Position numbers and translations under genes: made by a program. From contig VFIW01000121.1 in assembly GCA_006386115.1 (NCBI GenBank), positions 106,526 through 170,525 on the forward strand: 64,000 nt of DNA, given 5' to 3'. The notes beneath the pieces are model-generated. The model made no database searches. It was given only the letters and a program-made list of their open reading frames with translations, and had not been told where the DNA came from. Shown here piece after piece: positions 50,338 to 61,300 of this stretch; the stretch's first letter is position 1, and every line of letters begins with the position of its first letter. Source of the stretch: Globisporangium splendens. Lineage: Eukaryota > Oomycota > Peronosporomycetes > Pythiales > Pythiaceae.

Positions 50338-52344
50338 TTACAAACCTGACTGGATCAATGGCTTCAAGTACTGCTCGTAGCTCTCGGCGACCTGCGTCTT
50401 GTTCAGAGGCTCGTCAGCGGCGCGTTTGACGAGCGCGCGGTAGATGTCACCGTCGTAGCGGCCGATCGTCGAGTTGAGCTCGAAGTCCGTGAAGTCCCAG
50501 GCATCGGTCAGCAGCACAGCGTTCTTGCGGATCACCGGCAGCAGACGCAGGATCTGCTGGCGCACGGCGTCGCCCTGGACCGAACTCAAGTAGTTGTCCT
50601 CACGGAAGTCTCCGAGCGAGTTCACGATGAGCCACGCGCCGAAGAGAGCGCAAAGGTTGGCCACGGCAACCTTGGATGGACCCGCTGGCACTGTCTCGAC
50701 GCCGCTCACGAACGCCTTCAGCAGCATGAGCTCGGCGTGCGCCGTCGAGGCGCGTGACATGAGCACCATGCACGCATTGCCGTCGTTACTCGTCGCCTGC
50801 ATTTGCTTGGCGAGACGCACGACAATACGCGCCGCACGCACTTCAAACGCCTCGAGGAGCAGCTTGAAGTCGCCAAAGTCCTCGGGCTTCTGGACCATGC
50901 AGCGCAGGCTCGAGTCCAAGTATTGCTTAGCACGCGTCAGGAAGCTCGTGCTGTTGCTCTCGGCAGGAGCGTTCGCATCGGTCTTGTAGGGAAGCGACAC
51001 GAGAACCTTGAGCAGGTAGCGAGCGTGCTGCTGCACGAGCACGTCGAAAGTGCCTTCGAACGTGTTGGCGCCAACGGTCTCGGCGAAGATGTGGCCCAGG
51101 TTGCTCGACTGCGTGAAACCGTGGCCGCCGCACATGCGACGACACGTCTCGATGCCGTTGCTCACGTTCACGGCGAGCCACGCCTTCAAACCCGAGGACA
51201 CGGCGTGCAGCTCCGCGAGCTTGGAGCCGAACGAGCCCTTGCCGCTCTTAATAATCTCCAATGCTGCGTCGTGCATCGTGATCATGGACGTGCCGGCAAA
51301 GTTGGCCGCGTACGAGACCGCGATGAACGGGAAGAGCGCGTTCTGCTGGTTCTGGTAGTCGAGCACCTGGAACTCGCCCTTGCCAGAGGGTGTGCGGCCC
51401 TGGACGCGCGCCGAGCTGAAGCGCGTCGTGATCGTCGCGGCCATGCCCATCGTGCGCGCAAAGCTGAAGATCAGGTACGCGCGCACCTGGACCATCGTGA
51501 GGTACACGAGCTTGTCGCTCTTGGGCTTGACGAACGTGCCGTCGGGGAGCACCTTAGCGTACCGCATCATCATGTTCTTGCGCGGGATGCGCACGTTGTC
51601 AAACGCGCAGTATCCGTTGTCGACGCCGTTGAAGCCGACCTTGGGGCCAATGTCGCCGACCTCAATGCCCGGGAGCGGCTCGTGGTTCTCGAGCGAGCGC
51701 AGTTGCACCAAAAAAGCCTGGACGCCGACGTCCTTGCCGTCCAGGAACAAGCGCGCGTGCACGATGGCGTGGTTCGCGGTCTTGCCGAGACCGCCAGGCC
51801 ACCACTTGCGGCTCGTGAGCGTCGGCGAGTTGATGATGAACTCCTGCGACGCCTTGTCGTAGTGCGCCGTGGTCTCAATGCCCTGCACGTTGGAGCCGTG
51901 ACCCAATTCCGTCTGCGCGTAGGCGCCCGTGATCTTGAAGTTACGCGCGAGCGGGAGCCACTTCTTCTGCTGCTCCTCGTCGGCCTGGTTCTCGAGCGTG
52001 GGCACGAACATGGCGCGGTGCACGTCGATGCCGAGTGGTTCGCCCATGGCCGAGTAGAGCGTCTGGAGCTCCCACGGGTCCGTGAAGCCGCGCTCGCGCA
52101 CGAGCTTCACCCAGTTGTACGCCTTCTTGATACCGAAGTTGTAGCGCTCCGTGTGGTTGCGGAAGAGCATGTCGCGGTCCGAGAGCACCGGATGGCGCTC
52201 CACGATCTGCAGCAGCTCCTTGCGGCGCGCGTTCTTGGCCGCGCCACCCTGCAGGATGTTCGTGAGCGCCGCGACATCCACGTCGCCGCCCGCGCGCTCC
52301 TTCTTGAGCAGCAGCGGCGCCAGGTCCTTCAGTTCCACGGCCAT
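50338..52344 (-). CDS. Acyl-CoA oxidase (peroxisomal beta-oxidation)
   Basis: 668 aa, full family length. It should catalyse the first step of peroxisomal beta-oxidation, making trans-2-enoyl-CoA and H2O2 with FAD. Visible are the N-terminal helical domain, the flavin/substrate motif YAQTELGHGSNVQGIETT (about 140-157), the FDNVRIPRKNMMMRY segment (about 247), the central helical domain, and CGGHGFTQSSNL followed by ANTFEGTFDVLVQQHARYLL (about 400-435), where the Glu of FEG is the catalytic base. The C-terminus is IQSGL: a tripeptide SGL rather than a canonical SKL-type PTS1, so import may use an unusual signal or a partner subunit. An initiator match at 52396-52411 supports the start MAVELKDLAP. 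It is convergent with the 48220 gene, 120 bp apart. Confidence 0.93.
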   Translation of the reverse strand: MAVELKDLAPLLLKKERAGGDVDVAALTNILQGGAAKNARRKELLQIVERHPVLSDRDMLFRNHTERYNFGIKKAYNWVKLVRERGFTDPWELQTLYSAMGEPLGIDVHRAMFVPTLENQADEEQQKKWLPLARNFKITGAYAQTELGHGSNVQGIETTAHYDKASQEFIINSPTLTSRKWWPGGLGKTANHAIVHARLFLDGKDVGVQAFLVQLRSLENHEPLPGIEVGDIGPKVGFNGVDNGYCAFDNVRIPRKNMMMRYAKVLPDGTFVKPKSDKLVYLTMVQVRAYLIFSFARTMGMAATITTRFSSARVQGRTPSGKGEFQVLDYQNQQNALFPFIAVSYAANFAGTSMITMHDAALEIIKSGKGSFGSKLAELHAVSSGLKAWLAVNVSNGIETCRRMCGGHGFTQSSNLGHIFAETVGANTFEGTFDVLVQQHARYLLKVLVSLPYKTDANAPAESNSTSFLTRAKQYLDSSLRCMVQKPEDFGDFKLLLEAFEVRAARIVVRLAKQMQATSNDGNACMVLMSRASTAHAELMLLKAFVSGVETVPAGPSKVAVANLCALFGAWLIVNSLGDFREDNYLSSVQGDAVRQQILRLLPVIRKNAVLLTDAWDFTDFELNSTIGRYDGDIYRALVKRAADEPLNKTQVAESYEQYLKPLIQSGL

Positions 52345-52395
52345 GACGTATGTCTACGGAGAGTTTCTACTGCGCTTGTTGTCGTCTTGCGAGGC

Positions 52396-52411
52396 GAATT
52401 CGGTAATGCGC
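52396..52411 (-). promoter_or_regulatory. Oomycete initiator of the acyl-CoA oxidase gene
   Basis: Minus-strand GCGCATTACCGAATTC matches the initiator consensus at about 12 of 16 positions. Predicted start near 52407, leader about 63 nt. Confidence 0.5.
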
Positions 52412-53554
52412 ATTTGGCTCGTCGGAGAACTTGACTGAAGTTGTTGCTGCAGGTTGTGTGCGTTTGTTTGACGTAAGCAGGATGATGGTGTTGTTGTGCA
52501 GTTAAACAGGAGATGAGTTATTTCAGTATGCTGGGAAGTGGATGGCATAGAGAGGACTGTATTAGAGGATGGGAAGAGGGACTTATGTACTGTGAGGAGA
52601 TAGTTAAATGACATTCACGCAATATTTTGGCCAATGAAAACACTGGTTGAAGCGGACAAGAACAGGGCGTCACCTGATGTAGCTGAAAACCTGTTTATGC
52701 CAGGTAAGCCCTTGCTGTCACTCGTACAGAGAATATCCGAGAAGTTTGCTGAATGCCCTTTTACGGTTGAGCAACAACCATCGGTACTGATTATCAAAGG
52801 GAGAGCGTAGACTTGTTCACGTCGGTTTATTTTGGGTCGTTTGCAGTTTCTTGCTCAGTGCTCATTCGTGTGCGCAGATCGCCATGCGTCATGCGTCGAT
52901 CACGAGCATTCGCTACTGTAATATCGAAAGAATCTCCGAGGTGTAGGTATGGAATGGATGCACTGGACGTGACTTCATATGCAGACGTGAACAGAGCAAA
53001 CTTAATGCAGCAGTTCCCAATTACGTGCAGCTGAACGAAAAGGAATGCCACTCGGCGGTCGAATAGGCTGCAAAAGAGGATCTTGGTGATACTTTTTTTT
53101 TTGTGCGGCAAACACAAAGACTCGCATGCTTCAGTCGTGACTGCATCGACACGTGGACGATTTGCCACAAGCTAGACTCAATTCGATGCTTTGGTTCCAA
53201 ACGATTCTGCCACACTACCTGACACTTCAGTGTCGACACTCCACACACAAATTGATACTTGGTCGCGATACTTGGGCAGCATCTGTGTCCAATTTGATAC
53301 TTTGGTATCGCAAGAAGCTGAACACGCTCAAGGCATCAAGCCGCAACTTTGGATATGATACCGTCGAAATGGAAAAGAAGAGATTACAAAAGCGCGTGAA
53401 TGTTCGGTGGATGTTCTCTTTACCAAATCTTATCAGAACTGCCCACGAACACAAAAAAAAACTCATGAGGCGCCTCACGACTGTCTATCACCGTGTTCGA
53501 GCCCCTAACGACAGTGAGAAAGATAGAAGATACCATGACAAGATGGTTCGCTGC
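52412..53554. other. 1.1-kb intergenic region between oxidase and peptidase genes
   Basis: No gene recognised. At 53250-53360 GATACTT/GGTATC words recur (TTGATACTTGGTCGCGATAC, TTTGATACTTTGGTATCG), like the cluster at 12.3 kb. T-tracts near 53091. Confidence 0.45.
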
Positions 53555-55621
53555 TTACCAGATCACACACTTCTTCTCTGGGTTCATCTTGCTGCCGGCC
53601 TTGCATTGGAACGCCTTGGCAAAGTTTTCGTTGTTCATGGTCGCACCGTTGATGCGCCATTGGCCTGGCGAGTGCACGTCCGTCAACAGCTGCGACTTCA
53701 TCGCACCATCGCGCGCTTTGCCACAGAACGTCTGACCGAAAGCAATGAAGAACAACTGATTGGCTTCTGCTTCGGTGATCTCGGTACCGGCAGGCACGAC
53801 GGCTTCTGGGCTCTTGATGTACTTCTGGTACGCGTCGTACGCCAAGGAGAGACCACCGTTATCGGCAATGTTCTCCGTGATCGTCAAGTTACCGTTGACG
53901 TTGGCAAGTGGGGAACCGTCCTCGCCGTTCACCACAAAGCTGCTGTACTCGTCCTTGAGGCACTGCGCACGAGTGTCGAACTCCGCGCTGGTCTCTGACG
54001 TCCACCAGCTCTTCTGGTTGCCGTAGCCGTCGTAGAGACGACCGTTGCTGTCAAAGCCGTGCGTGAGTTCGTGACCCACAATAGCACCGATGGAACCGAA
54101 GTTCTGCGCTGGGTGGCTCGAACCGTTGAACATTGGAGGCTGCAAGATACCGGCTGGGAACACCATCTGGTTCTTCGATGGCGAGTAGTACGCGTTCACT
54201 TCAGACGCACCCATGCTCCACTCCGTGCGGTCAACTGGGTTACCGATGTTCTTGAGGGAGTTCTCGAAGTTGTCAAGGCTGATCTTCTGGATGTTGTCAA
54301 AGAATGCCTCACGGTCCAAGTAGAATGGGTACGTCTTCTTTTGCAACGAGTGACCAATCAAGTTCGACACCAACGCGAGCTTCTTCTCGGCTTCGGCCTT
54401 GGTGGCGGCGTCCAACCAGGACAGCTTCTCGATGTGCTCATCCATGGCTTCTTCCACGAGCTTGACCATCAACTTGGTCGACTCCTCGCGCTGCGTGTCG
54501 AACATCTTCATAAAGTAGTACTTGCCAATCAAGTCTGGGAAGTACGTCGTCTCACGGGTCACACAGATCGAGCTACGCTCCGAACGCACTTGGGCACCGT
54601 AGATCGTCTTGCTGAAGAAGTCGAAGTACGCCTGGTAGAACGAGTCACTGAGGTAACGCGCATTGTGCGACGTGTACAGGAACGTCAAGTACGTCTTCAA
54701 GTCCTTCAACTCGAGCTTGGCCAACAACTCCTCGAGCTTCTCAAAGTACTCGAGCGTCTGGAAGATCACGTTCGACGATCCCGTCAGCTTCGAGTTCTCC
54801 AAAAGGCCGAGACCACTCGCGAACGCGCCGAACGAGAGTGGGTACTTCGCAGCGGCTTCGCTGTACTTGATTGGGTTGTAGTAAAAGTCTGGGTCATCCG
54901 AATCGGCAAGGTTGTACAAGATTTCCACGACCTTCTGTTCGATCGAGATGACGGTGTCCGCAACCGACGACGATGGCGCAGGCGTCTTCTTTCCGCCTTG
55001 CTGTTGCTGCTGCTGACTGGCGTTCGGGTTGTACCCGGCAAGTTCCAAAACCTTGGCAATGTACGTGCGGTACGCAGCTTCGTACTGTGGGAACGCGTTG
55101 TCCAAGTAGTACGACGCCGATGGAAGCGTGAGGTCGCTCGTTCCGATGTTGAGCACGTTCGTGGTCGCGTCCTTGTCATCAGCATACACACCGAAACCCG
55201 TGAACAAGCTTGGTCCGGTCTTGGCAATGTCACCAGCAACCTTGAACAAAGCTTCCTTCGTGGCCGCACCGGAGATCTTCGTGATCGTCTTTTGCAATGG
55301 TTTGCTCCCGAGCTCGTTGAGCTTGTCCATATTCATGCACGAGTCCCAGAATTCGCCGACCAGCGGCCAGTCCTCCTTGACGATTTCCTGGACCACGAGC
55401 TCGTTACGGTCACCGATGGTCGAGAACGAGTAGTCGACGCTCGTGTCCGAGGCAGGGATGATCGTGTTCTTGACCCACGAGCCGCACGTGTACTGATAAA
55501 AGTCCTCGCATGGGTCCGCCGTGGTGTCGAGCAAAGTCGCGACCGTGCTTGGGAAGGCGGCGCTGGCTTGGTTGGCGCCGAGCGCGGCAGTCGCAATGGC
55601 TGCGGAGATGAAGAGCTTCAT
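53555..55621 (-). CDS. Secreted M13 (neprilysin-like) zinc metallopeptidase
   Basis: 688 aa. The start at 55621 gives a clean signal peptide (MKLFISAAIATAALGANQAS); the frame is open to 55837, but an initiator at 55661-55676 places transcription start about 50 nt before this ATG. The M13 N-terminal domain begins with DPCEDFYQYTCGSWVKN. The catalytic domain has NAYYSPSKNQMVFPAGILQP, the zinc motif VGHELTHGFD (near residue 515), the third zinc ligand in ENIADNGGLSLAYDAY, and the C-terminal CVIW typical of the family. A Gln-rich insertion (YNPNASQQQQQQGG) lies near residue 205. Unlike mammalian neprilysin there is no membrane anchor, so it should be a soluble extracellular oligopeptidase, possibly for nutrition or host-peptide processing. 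Confidence 0.94.
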   Translation of the reverse strand: MKLFISAAIATAALGANQASAAFPSTVATLLDTTADPCEDFYQYTCGSWVKNTIIPASDTSVDYSFSTIGDRNELVVQEIVKEDWPLVGEFWDSCMNMDKLNELGSKPLQKTITKISGAATKEALFKVAGDIAKTGPSLFTGFGVYADDKDATTNVLNIGTSDLTLPSASYYLDNAFPQYEAAYRTYIAKVLELAGYNPNASQQQQQQGGKKTPAPSSSVADTVISIEQKVVEILYNLADSDDPDFYYNPIKYSEAAAKYPLSFGAFASGLGLLENSKLTGSSNVIFQTLEYFEKLEELLAKLELKDLKTYLTFLYTSHNARYLSDSFYQAYFDFFSKTIYGAQVRSERSSICVTRETTYFPDLIGKYYFMKMFDTQREESTKLMVKLVEEAMDEHIEKLSWLDAATKAEAEKKLALVSNLIGHSLQKKTYPFYLDREAFFDNIQKISLDNFENSLKNIGNPVDRTEWSMGASEVNAYYSPSKNQMVFPAGILQPPMFNGSSHPAQNFGSIGAIVGHELTHGFDSNGRLYDGYGNQKSWWTSETSAEFDTRAQCLKDEYSSFVVNGEDGSPLANVNGNLTITENIADNGGLSLAYDAYQKYIKSPEAVVPAGTEITEAEANQLFFIAFGQTFCGKARDGAMKSQLLTDVHSPGQWRINGATMNNENFAKAFQCKAGSKMNPEKKCVIW

Positions 55622-55660
55622 GGTGCGTTTCGGAGGGAGGGGTCTTGAGTATTTCAAAGC

Positions 55661-55676
55661 GAAATCGGAAGTGAAC
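55661..55676 (-). promoter_or_regulatory. Oomycete initiator of the M13 peptidase gene
   Basis: Minus-strand GTTCACTTCCGATTTC matches the consensus at about 12 of 16 positions. Predicted start near 55672, leader about 51 nt to ATG 55621. Confidence 0.55.
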
Positions 55677-58333
55677 AGCCTCGATTCGTCTGCAAACGAG
55701 TGCAGTCCGATGGCAACGAACGAGAGAGGAGAGCGGAGGCGATCCACAAAAATGTGTGCTGAATGCTGATCCTGTCGATGAGCCACCTGTCGAGGTGAAC
55801 GTGCATACGACGGCAGGACGACGTTTGCGTTCAACAAATGTGTCGTGGATCAGCCACGAGTTGCAGAAACCAGCCCCCTTGCCCAGTCAACCTCGCTCAT
55901 CCTCTTATTGCACACGGACTTTTTTTAAGTGGGAGGAGATGTACACCCTCAAATTAGATCATCAACTGACTGACTGACTGGCACTGCTGCTGGATTAACT
56001 GTCATTATAGATCACAACTAACTTTACGCGAGCTCCAGGCTGTTAAAAATATCATGATGCATGTCGATTCGTTTGCAGTGGAGAACGTTGGGATATTTTG
56101 GCCTTGTGTGTGTCTGTGGGCGTGTTGGATCCATCTCGATAAAGACCAAGTAGATGTCATTGTGTTTGTTCGTTCCTGCCTGGTTGAAAGGCAAACAAAA
56201 CGCAAATCCCCAAATTGACCCCCATCTCACATCCTATCCACCTCTTCACCGGCAGGGTGTTCCACGGTTCGACGAGCTGAAACTCGATGGGAACCACTCT
56301 TGTCGGATGCAAATGGATGAGTCGCTGGGTTCCGAGAAAGAACAGCGGACAAGAAACGGGACCATCGTCGCTTCCTGCAAACGAATAGGTCCGAGGAGCC
56401 ATCTCGAGGACGCAAATCGGCAACGGTGTTCCTCCTGTTCGGCTGCGGTGCACTCTTCTAATCCTTGGTCTCCACTTTTGTGAGACGATCAACAGTAGAC
56501 CGTCAACAGGCTCTTTCGTTGAGCGAGCCGATCGGATTTTATGAATTGCAGCGTCACCCACGCAATGATCACATTGGTCTGTGGGTTACATGCAATCGGA
56601 AAGGCAGCGCTCCAAGGCTCAAATCGCGAATGAGAAAAGCTTCTCTTATCGATAGGCCAGACGTGTCGCCCAGGAGGGAGACGATGGCGTCGGTGGCACA
56701 GCAGTGAGAAAGGTCGTTATACTGCGCCACGCACAATGAACACAGCAACCACAGGAGAACCAAGTGCACGCTCTCAGGTAACCCGACAGCCCAACCCGTC
56801 TCGTCTTCTGCAGCAACAGCGATGGATAGTCTATGTGCCTCAACTCAGACTTGCCCACGACGTTACAGCCAACGAAGAGCTCAGGATCGTTGATCGCGAA
56901 CCGAATACCTGTCACACAAGGCAACTGCCATGTCAACGAAACAGCGAACAGAAAACGGACCTTTGGTGAACATTTGGCTAAATGAGGGCGAGAGCAACTG
57001 ATTTATCACACTTTTTGGGAGTACAAGTGATGGAACTGGGATTGAGGAAAGTTGTGCGTCTTGTGATCACCACCATTATAAAACTGCATATGAGTGGGAG
57101 GCAATGCGTACGGTCCATTCTTCGGCGTTTGCTATGGTAGTATAGATTGGGGTACGTGGTGTCATTGTGTCAACCTCTATTTCTCAACACACGGTTCCTC
57201 TTTCTAAACCATTTGCAATATCAACGCGACAAACCTTTTGGCATTTCGCTGAAACGGGGTAATCATACTTCTTCGATTTGCTGGTGCCACACAGATAAAA
57301 CTCACCATAACAGCAATGTCAATGCATGCTTGCACTATGATGCAGTGCTCACATATTGCATTCTCGCTCGTTTTTGGATCTTGATTGACTCCCCAGTAGC
57401 TGTGTGCCCGCAGCCACGTTTTTCAGTTTGCATGTTGTTACAACTCGAGGTTGCGCAAAGAGTTTTGTTGGATGATGATGTGTGGAATGGCTGTTTTATG
57501 CTTCCCCATATGAAGCCAAGAGTTGAACGAGGATCCACCCGCCACTCTGCTCCCATGGCGCGCGAGTGGCTCTTCCCATCTTCTCAGCACAGACGGCGAG
57601 GTCCTAATCGCGAAAAATACGAGTATCCAGGAGCGAAGTCAGCGCTGAGCTCAAACAAAAGAGAGCGAGCATGAGAATGAGTGTGAATGAGAAGACGCAT
57701 CTTCAGGGGTGGACTGAGTATTCAGTTCAAATGTTGCTTCTGTGAAAGCTGTGCCAACCTGAGCATCTCGTGGCCCCCAAGCACAAGAGAGCAGAACATG
57801 CCGAAAAGTAAACATTGCCATGAATGTGAAACTCGATCTGTCCTCGCATCGGAGAGCTGAGTGCGAGCGCATACTGCTTGCCGAAGTGCCTTTTTCTCCG
57901 AAGATCCTGGAAACCACATGGTTTTCAACCTGTTGACACGATCTGGTTCCTTGATGTGCAGTGGACGGTCTCACTTTGCACTGGAGACGAATGTGGCATC
58001 TGTGTCAGCACTCTGCGTTCTTTTTTCAAATCGTGTGAATTAATTGGGACAACTGCGTGGAGGACTATTATGACTGCCGTGCTACGCTGCATTCGACACA
58101 GGTAGACGGCAGGATTACGAGAAGTGAAACGCGTGGACATCATGCCGATTTGCAGGGCTTAATTCTGATCAAAAATGGAATCGCAAAATGTCCATGCATG
58201 CATTGTGTTTGAAAATGCTATCTACTCTTTCTCGAGAAACAAACACACAGTGCATCACGCAGAATGCCAAAATCAGCTATACCGAAGTAAGAAAAATGGT
58301 GGTTGGTGCGTTCAAGCAGGGCATAGAAGCTGC
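55677..58333. other. 2.7-kb region with no recognised gene
   Basis: Between the peptidase promoter and the 3' end of the mosaic gene. Contains a small ACTG tetranucleotide run at 55964-55980. The longest frames (175 codons at 57147-57674 and 134 at 56157-56561) have no recognisable domain, no initiator and no relation to other sequence in the window. No transposon or RNA gene identified. Confidence 0.5.
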
Positions 58334-61300
58334 TTAGTCCAGGATACCCGAGACAGCGCCAGTCGAAGCACGCTTGCCGTCGAGACCCTTCTTGAGGTAG
58401 CACGCTGGAGTGCCTGGGTTGTCGTTCACGAACGTGTACCCCTTGCAACCTGACGTTTGCGCACACTTGGCACAGCAGTTCGATGGCGAGCCGCCGTACA
58501 CAACGCTCAGGTCGTTGCCATAGAAGTCAATATCCGTGAACTGCTGGGAACACTGGGCAGGCTTTTGTATGCACTGGTAGTAGCCAGGGTTCCAAGCTTG
58601 GCAGTAGAAGCCCGAAGGACAGCATGTCGTGCCTCGGCTCGAGCCACACGAGCCCCATGGCGTGGTCGTGCACGCAGGCTTCGGGTTAAGCACTTCCGCA
58701 GACACAGCGCCAACCACAGTACGCTTGGAGCCGGTGCCAGACTTGAGGTAGCACGCCGACTTGCCGTTGCTGTTGTAGTTGACAAACGTGTACGCCTTGC
58801 AGCCTGCGGTGTCTGCGCACTTGGCGCAACACTCAGATGGCAAGATACCGACCACGGTTTCCAAGTCATCGCCGTAGAAATCCACGCTGACCTGTTGCGT
58901 GCCGCACTGCTGAGGTTGAGGGCGACACTGGTAGTAGGTCGGGTTCCATGGTTGACAGTACTCACCCGATTGGCAGCAGCCAGCACCGTCACGGTCGCTA
59001 CCGCACCGAGCACCAGAGCTCGCGCAAGAAGGAGCTGGTGCAGTCTCCAAGACAACCGCCGACACCGCACCGGGCACCTGGCGTCTTTCACCAGTGCCGC
59101 TCTTCAAGTAACATGCCGAGCGACCATCCGAGTTGTAGTTCACAAAAGTGTACGCTTTGCAGCCCACAGTCGTGGTACACTTGTCACAACACTGCTCAGG
59201 GAGGAGGCCGTAGACAGTGGTGATGTCAGCCCCGTAGTAGTCAATTCCAACTTCTTGCTTGCCACACTTGGCAGGGATGGAACGGCACTGGTAGTACGTT
59301 GGGTTCCATGGCTGACAGTAGTCACCAGAAGACGCACAGCAGTTGGCACCAGCTTGCTGGCTACCACAGTAAGCACCGGTTGGCGCGCACGAGGTCGGAG
59401 CTGGTGTTGGAGCAACCGTCGTTGGCACAGGGGTCGGCGCAATCGTCGTTGGAACTGGTGTTGGAGCAACAGTAGTTGGCGTTGGCGTTGGACTAACAGT
59501 CGTTGGGACTGGCGTCGGAGCGATAGTAGTAGGAGTCGGAGTTGGAGCGACAGTCGTTGGCGTTGGCGCTGGAGTTGAAATACCGCCACACGCGGTCGCA
59601 ACTCGGTCCAACAAGTCCGAACGATACTGGATGCGAGATCCAAGGTTCACCGTACACTCCGTCGGGTTCGCCGCAAGAGCAGCGCCAAACACACGCGAAC
59701 AAGCTGCGCTGGCACAGATCTTTGGCAACACCGCATCCGATGGACGCGATGGAGGAATGAACGCGTAACCAGATTCGCTCGAACACGCGAGCAAGTCCGA
59801 CGTGATCGTCACAACAGGAGCGATCGTCGCCGTCGAACACATTGGACTCAGCGTCGGCGTTGGCACTGGTGCTGGGGTCGGAGTCGCCGTAGTCGGCGTC
59901 GGAGCAGCGGTAGTTGGCGTTGGCACAGCAGCCGTCGGCGCTGGCGTAGGTGGAGCCACGCCAGTCGCACAGTACGTCGTCACGCGATCCAACAGACCAG
60001 AGCGCAACTGGACGCGGCCACCAAGTGGAATCACACACTCGGCAGGGTTCGTCGCCAGCGCAGCCGCGAACGCCGCGGTACAGCCACTGTTGGCACAGAT
60101 GAGGTCCATCTGAGCTGTCATTGGTGGAGCTGGCATCGAGATGAACGGGTACTTGGTGTCAGCAGCACACTTGACGAACATTGGGTTGGTCAACACGAGC
60201 TTGTTCACGTCGGCAACATTGCACACTGGCACTGAAGTGGACGGAGTAGGCGCTGGGGTTGGAGCAAACGTCGTTGGGGTCGGAGTGTCAGGACTTGGTG
60301 ATGGTACTGTTGGCGCCGACACACCGTCCGCCAGAAGCGTCATCGAGAACGGGTAGTGGTCACTGTCGTAGCCAGTACACGACGGCTGGTACAACGCGTG
60401 CTCGATCGTCGCGCCAGTCACCTGGCTCACAAGCGAGTTCGACACCAAGATGTGGTCCAAAATGCTCACCTCCGTGTCCACGAACTGGCAGTCCTCGTTC
60501 TGGTCCCACCACTCCGAGTACCGCTCCGACTGCGGCAGCAAGCCAGACACCTCCGTCATCGTCGTGCCAGCTAGGATGCCCAGCACGTTACTGATCGGCT
60601 TGTTGTTGTTGCGGTCCGGGTACACCTTCGAGAAGTCGTTCAGGTCACCCGAGAGGATCACGTGGCGGTCGTTGAGCAGCTCCGTGCTCGCCAGACCAGC
60701 CAGCACCGTGGCTTGCGCTTCGCGGTCGAAACAGCGCTGCGCGTTCTGAGGGTTCGCCAGCAAGTGCGCTCCGATCACCGAGATCGGCTTGGCAAAACCG
60801 CTCACGTTGAACGTCGTGTAGAAGTGCTTGGACACGCCCTTCTTCGACGAGATGCCCGACGCCGTTGGACACGTCGAGTTGCTCACTGGGATCGCCGCCG
60901 TCGCTTCCGTGCGCTTCAGGTCCACGATCGGGTCCACACGCGTGATGAGAGCCGAGTTCTGTCCCGTCGCCGTGTCCGTGCCGCGCACCAGGTACGGCTT
61001 GTACGTCGAGTCACCGAGCGCGGCAATCTCGGCGATCAAGACTTGCAGCGCGAAGCAGTCGCCCACTTCGTTCAACTGTACGATATCCGAGTCCATGACC
61101 TTGATGTTCTCGGCCACCTTCTTGATGTGCTGGCGAGCGGCGTCCGTCGTTGTCCACTTACAGTCAGCGCCTGGACACGCCAGACTCGACGCGTAGTCGT
61201 TGACAAACATGAACTCGGCGTTGTACGTGGTGTACTTGAGTTTGGTCTTGTCCGTACGACGATCCTCAGGCTTGGCTGGCGCAGTCGGACAGTTGACAAA

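Noticed and set aside
50803..52434. 543-codon plus-strand open frame opposite the acyl-CoA oxidase
   Set aside because: Arg/Glu/His-rich shadow frame caused by GC-rich third positions of the oxidase; no ATG-initiator, no domain. Unlike the retroelement antisense gene it has no part outside the sense gene that is conserved.
54059..55648. 529-codon plus-strand open frame opposite the M13 peptidase
   Set aside because: Same kind of shadow frame, composition of low-complexity Arg/Val/Leu, no recognisable motif; the peptidase on the other strand has complete catalytic motifs and a signal peptide.
56157..56561. 134-codon minus-strand frame
   Set aside because: No domain or signal; overlaps other equally long frames on both strands, so no frame is favoured.
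57147..57674. 175-codon plus-strand frame
   Set aside because: No domain, no initiator, biased by chance absence of stops in mixed-composition sequence; no support as a gene.
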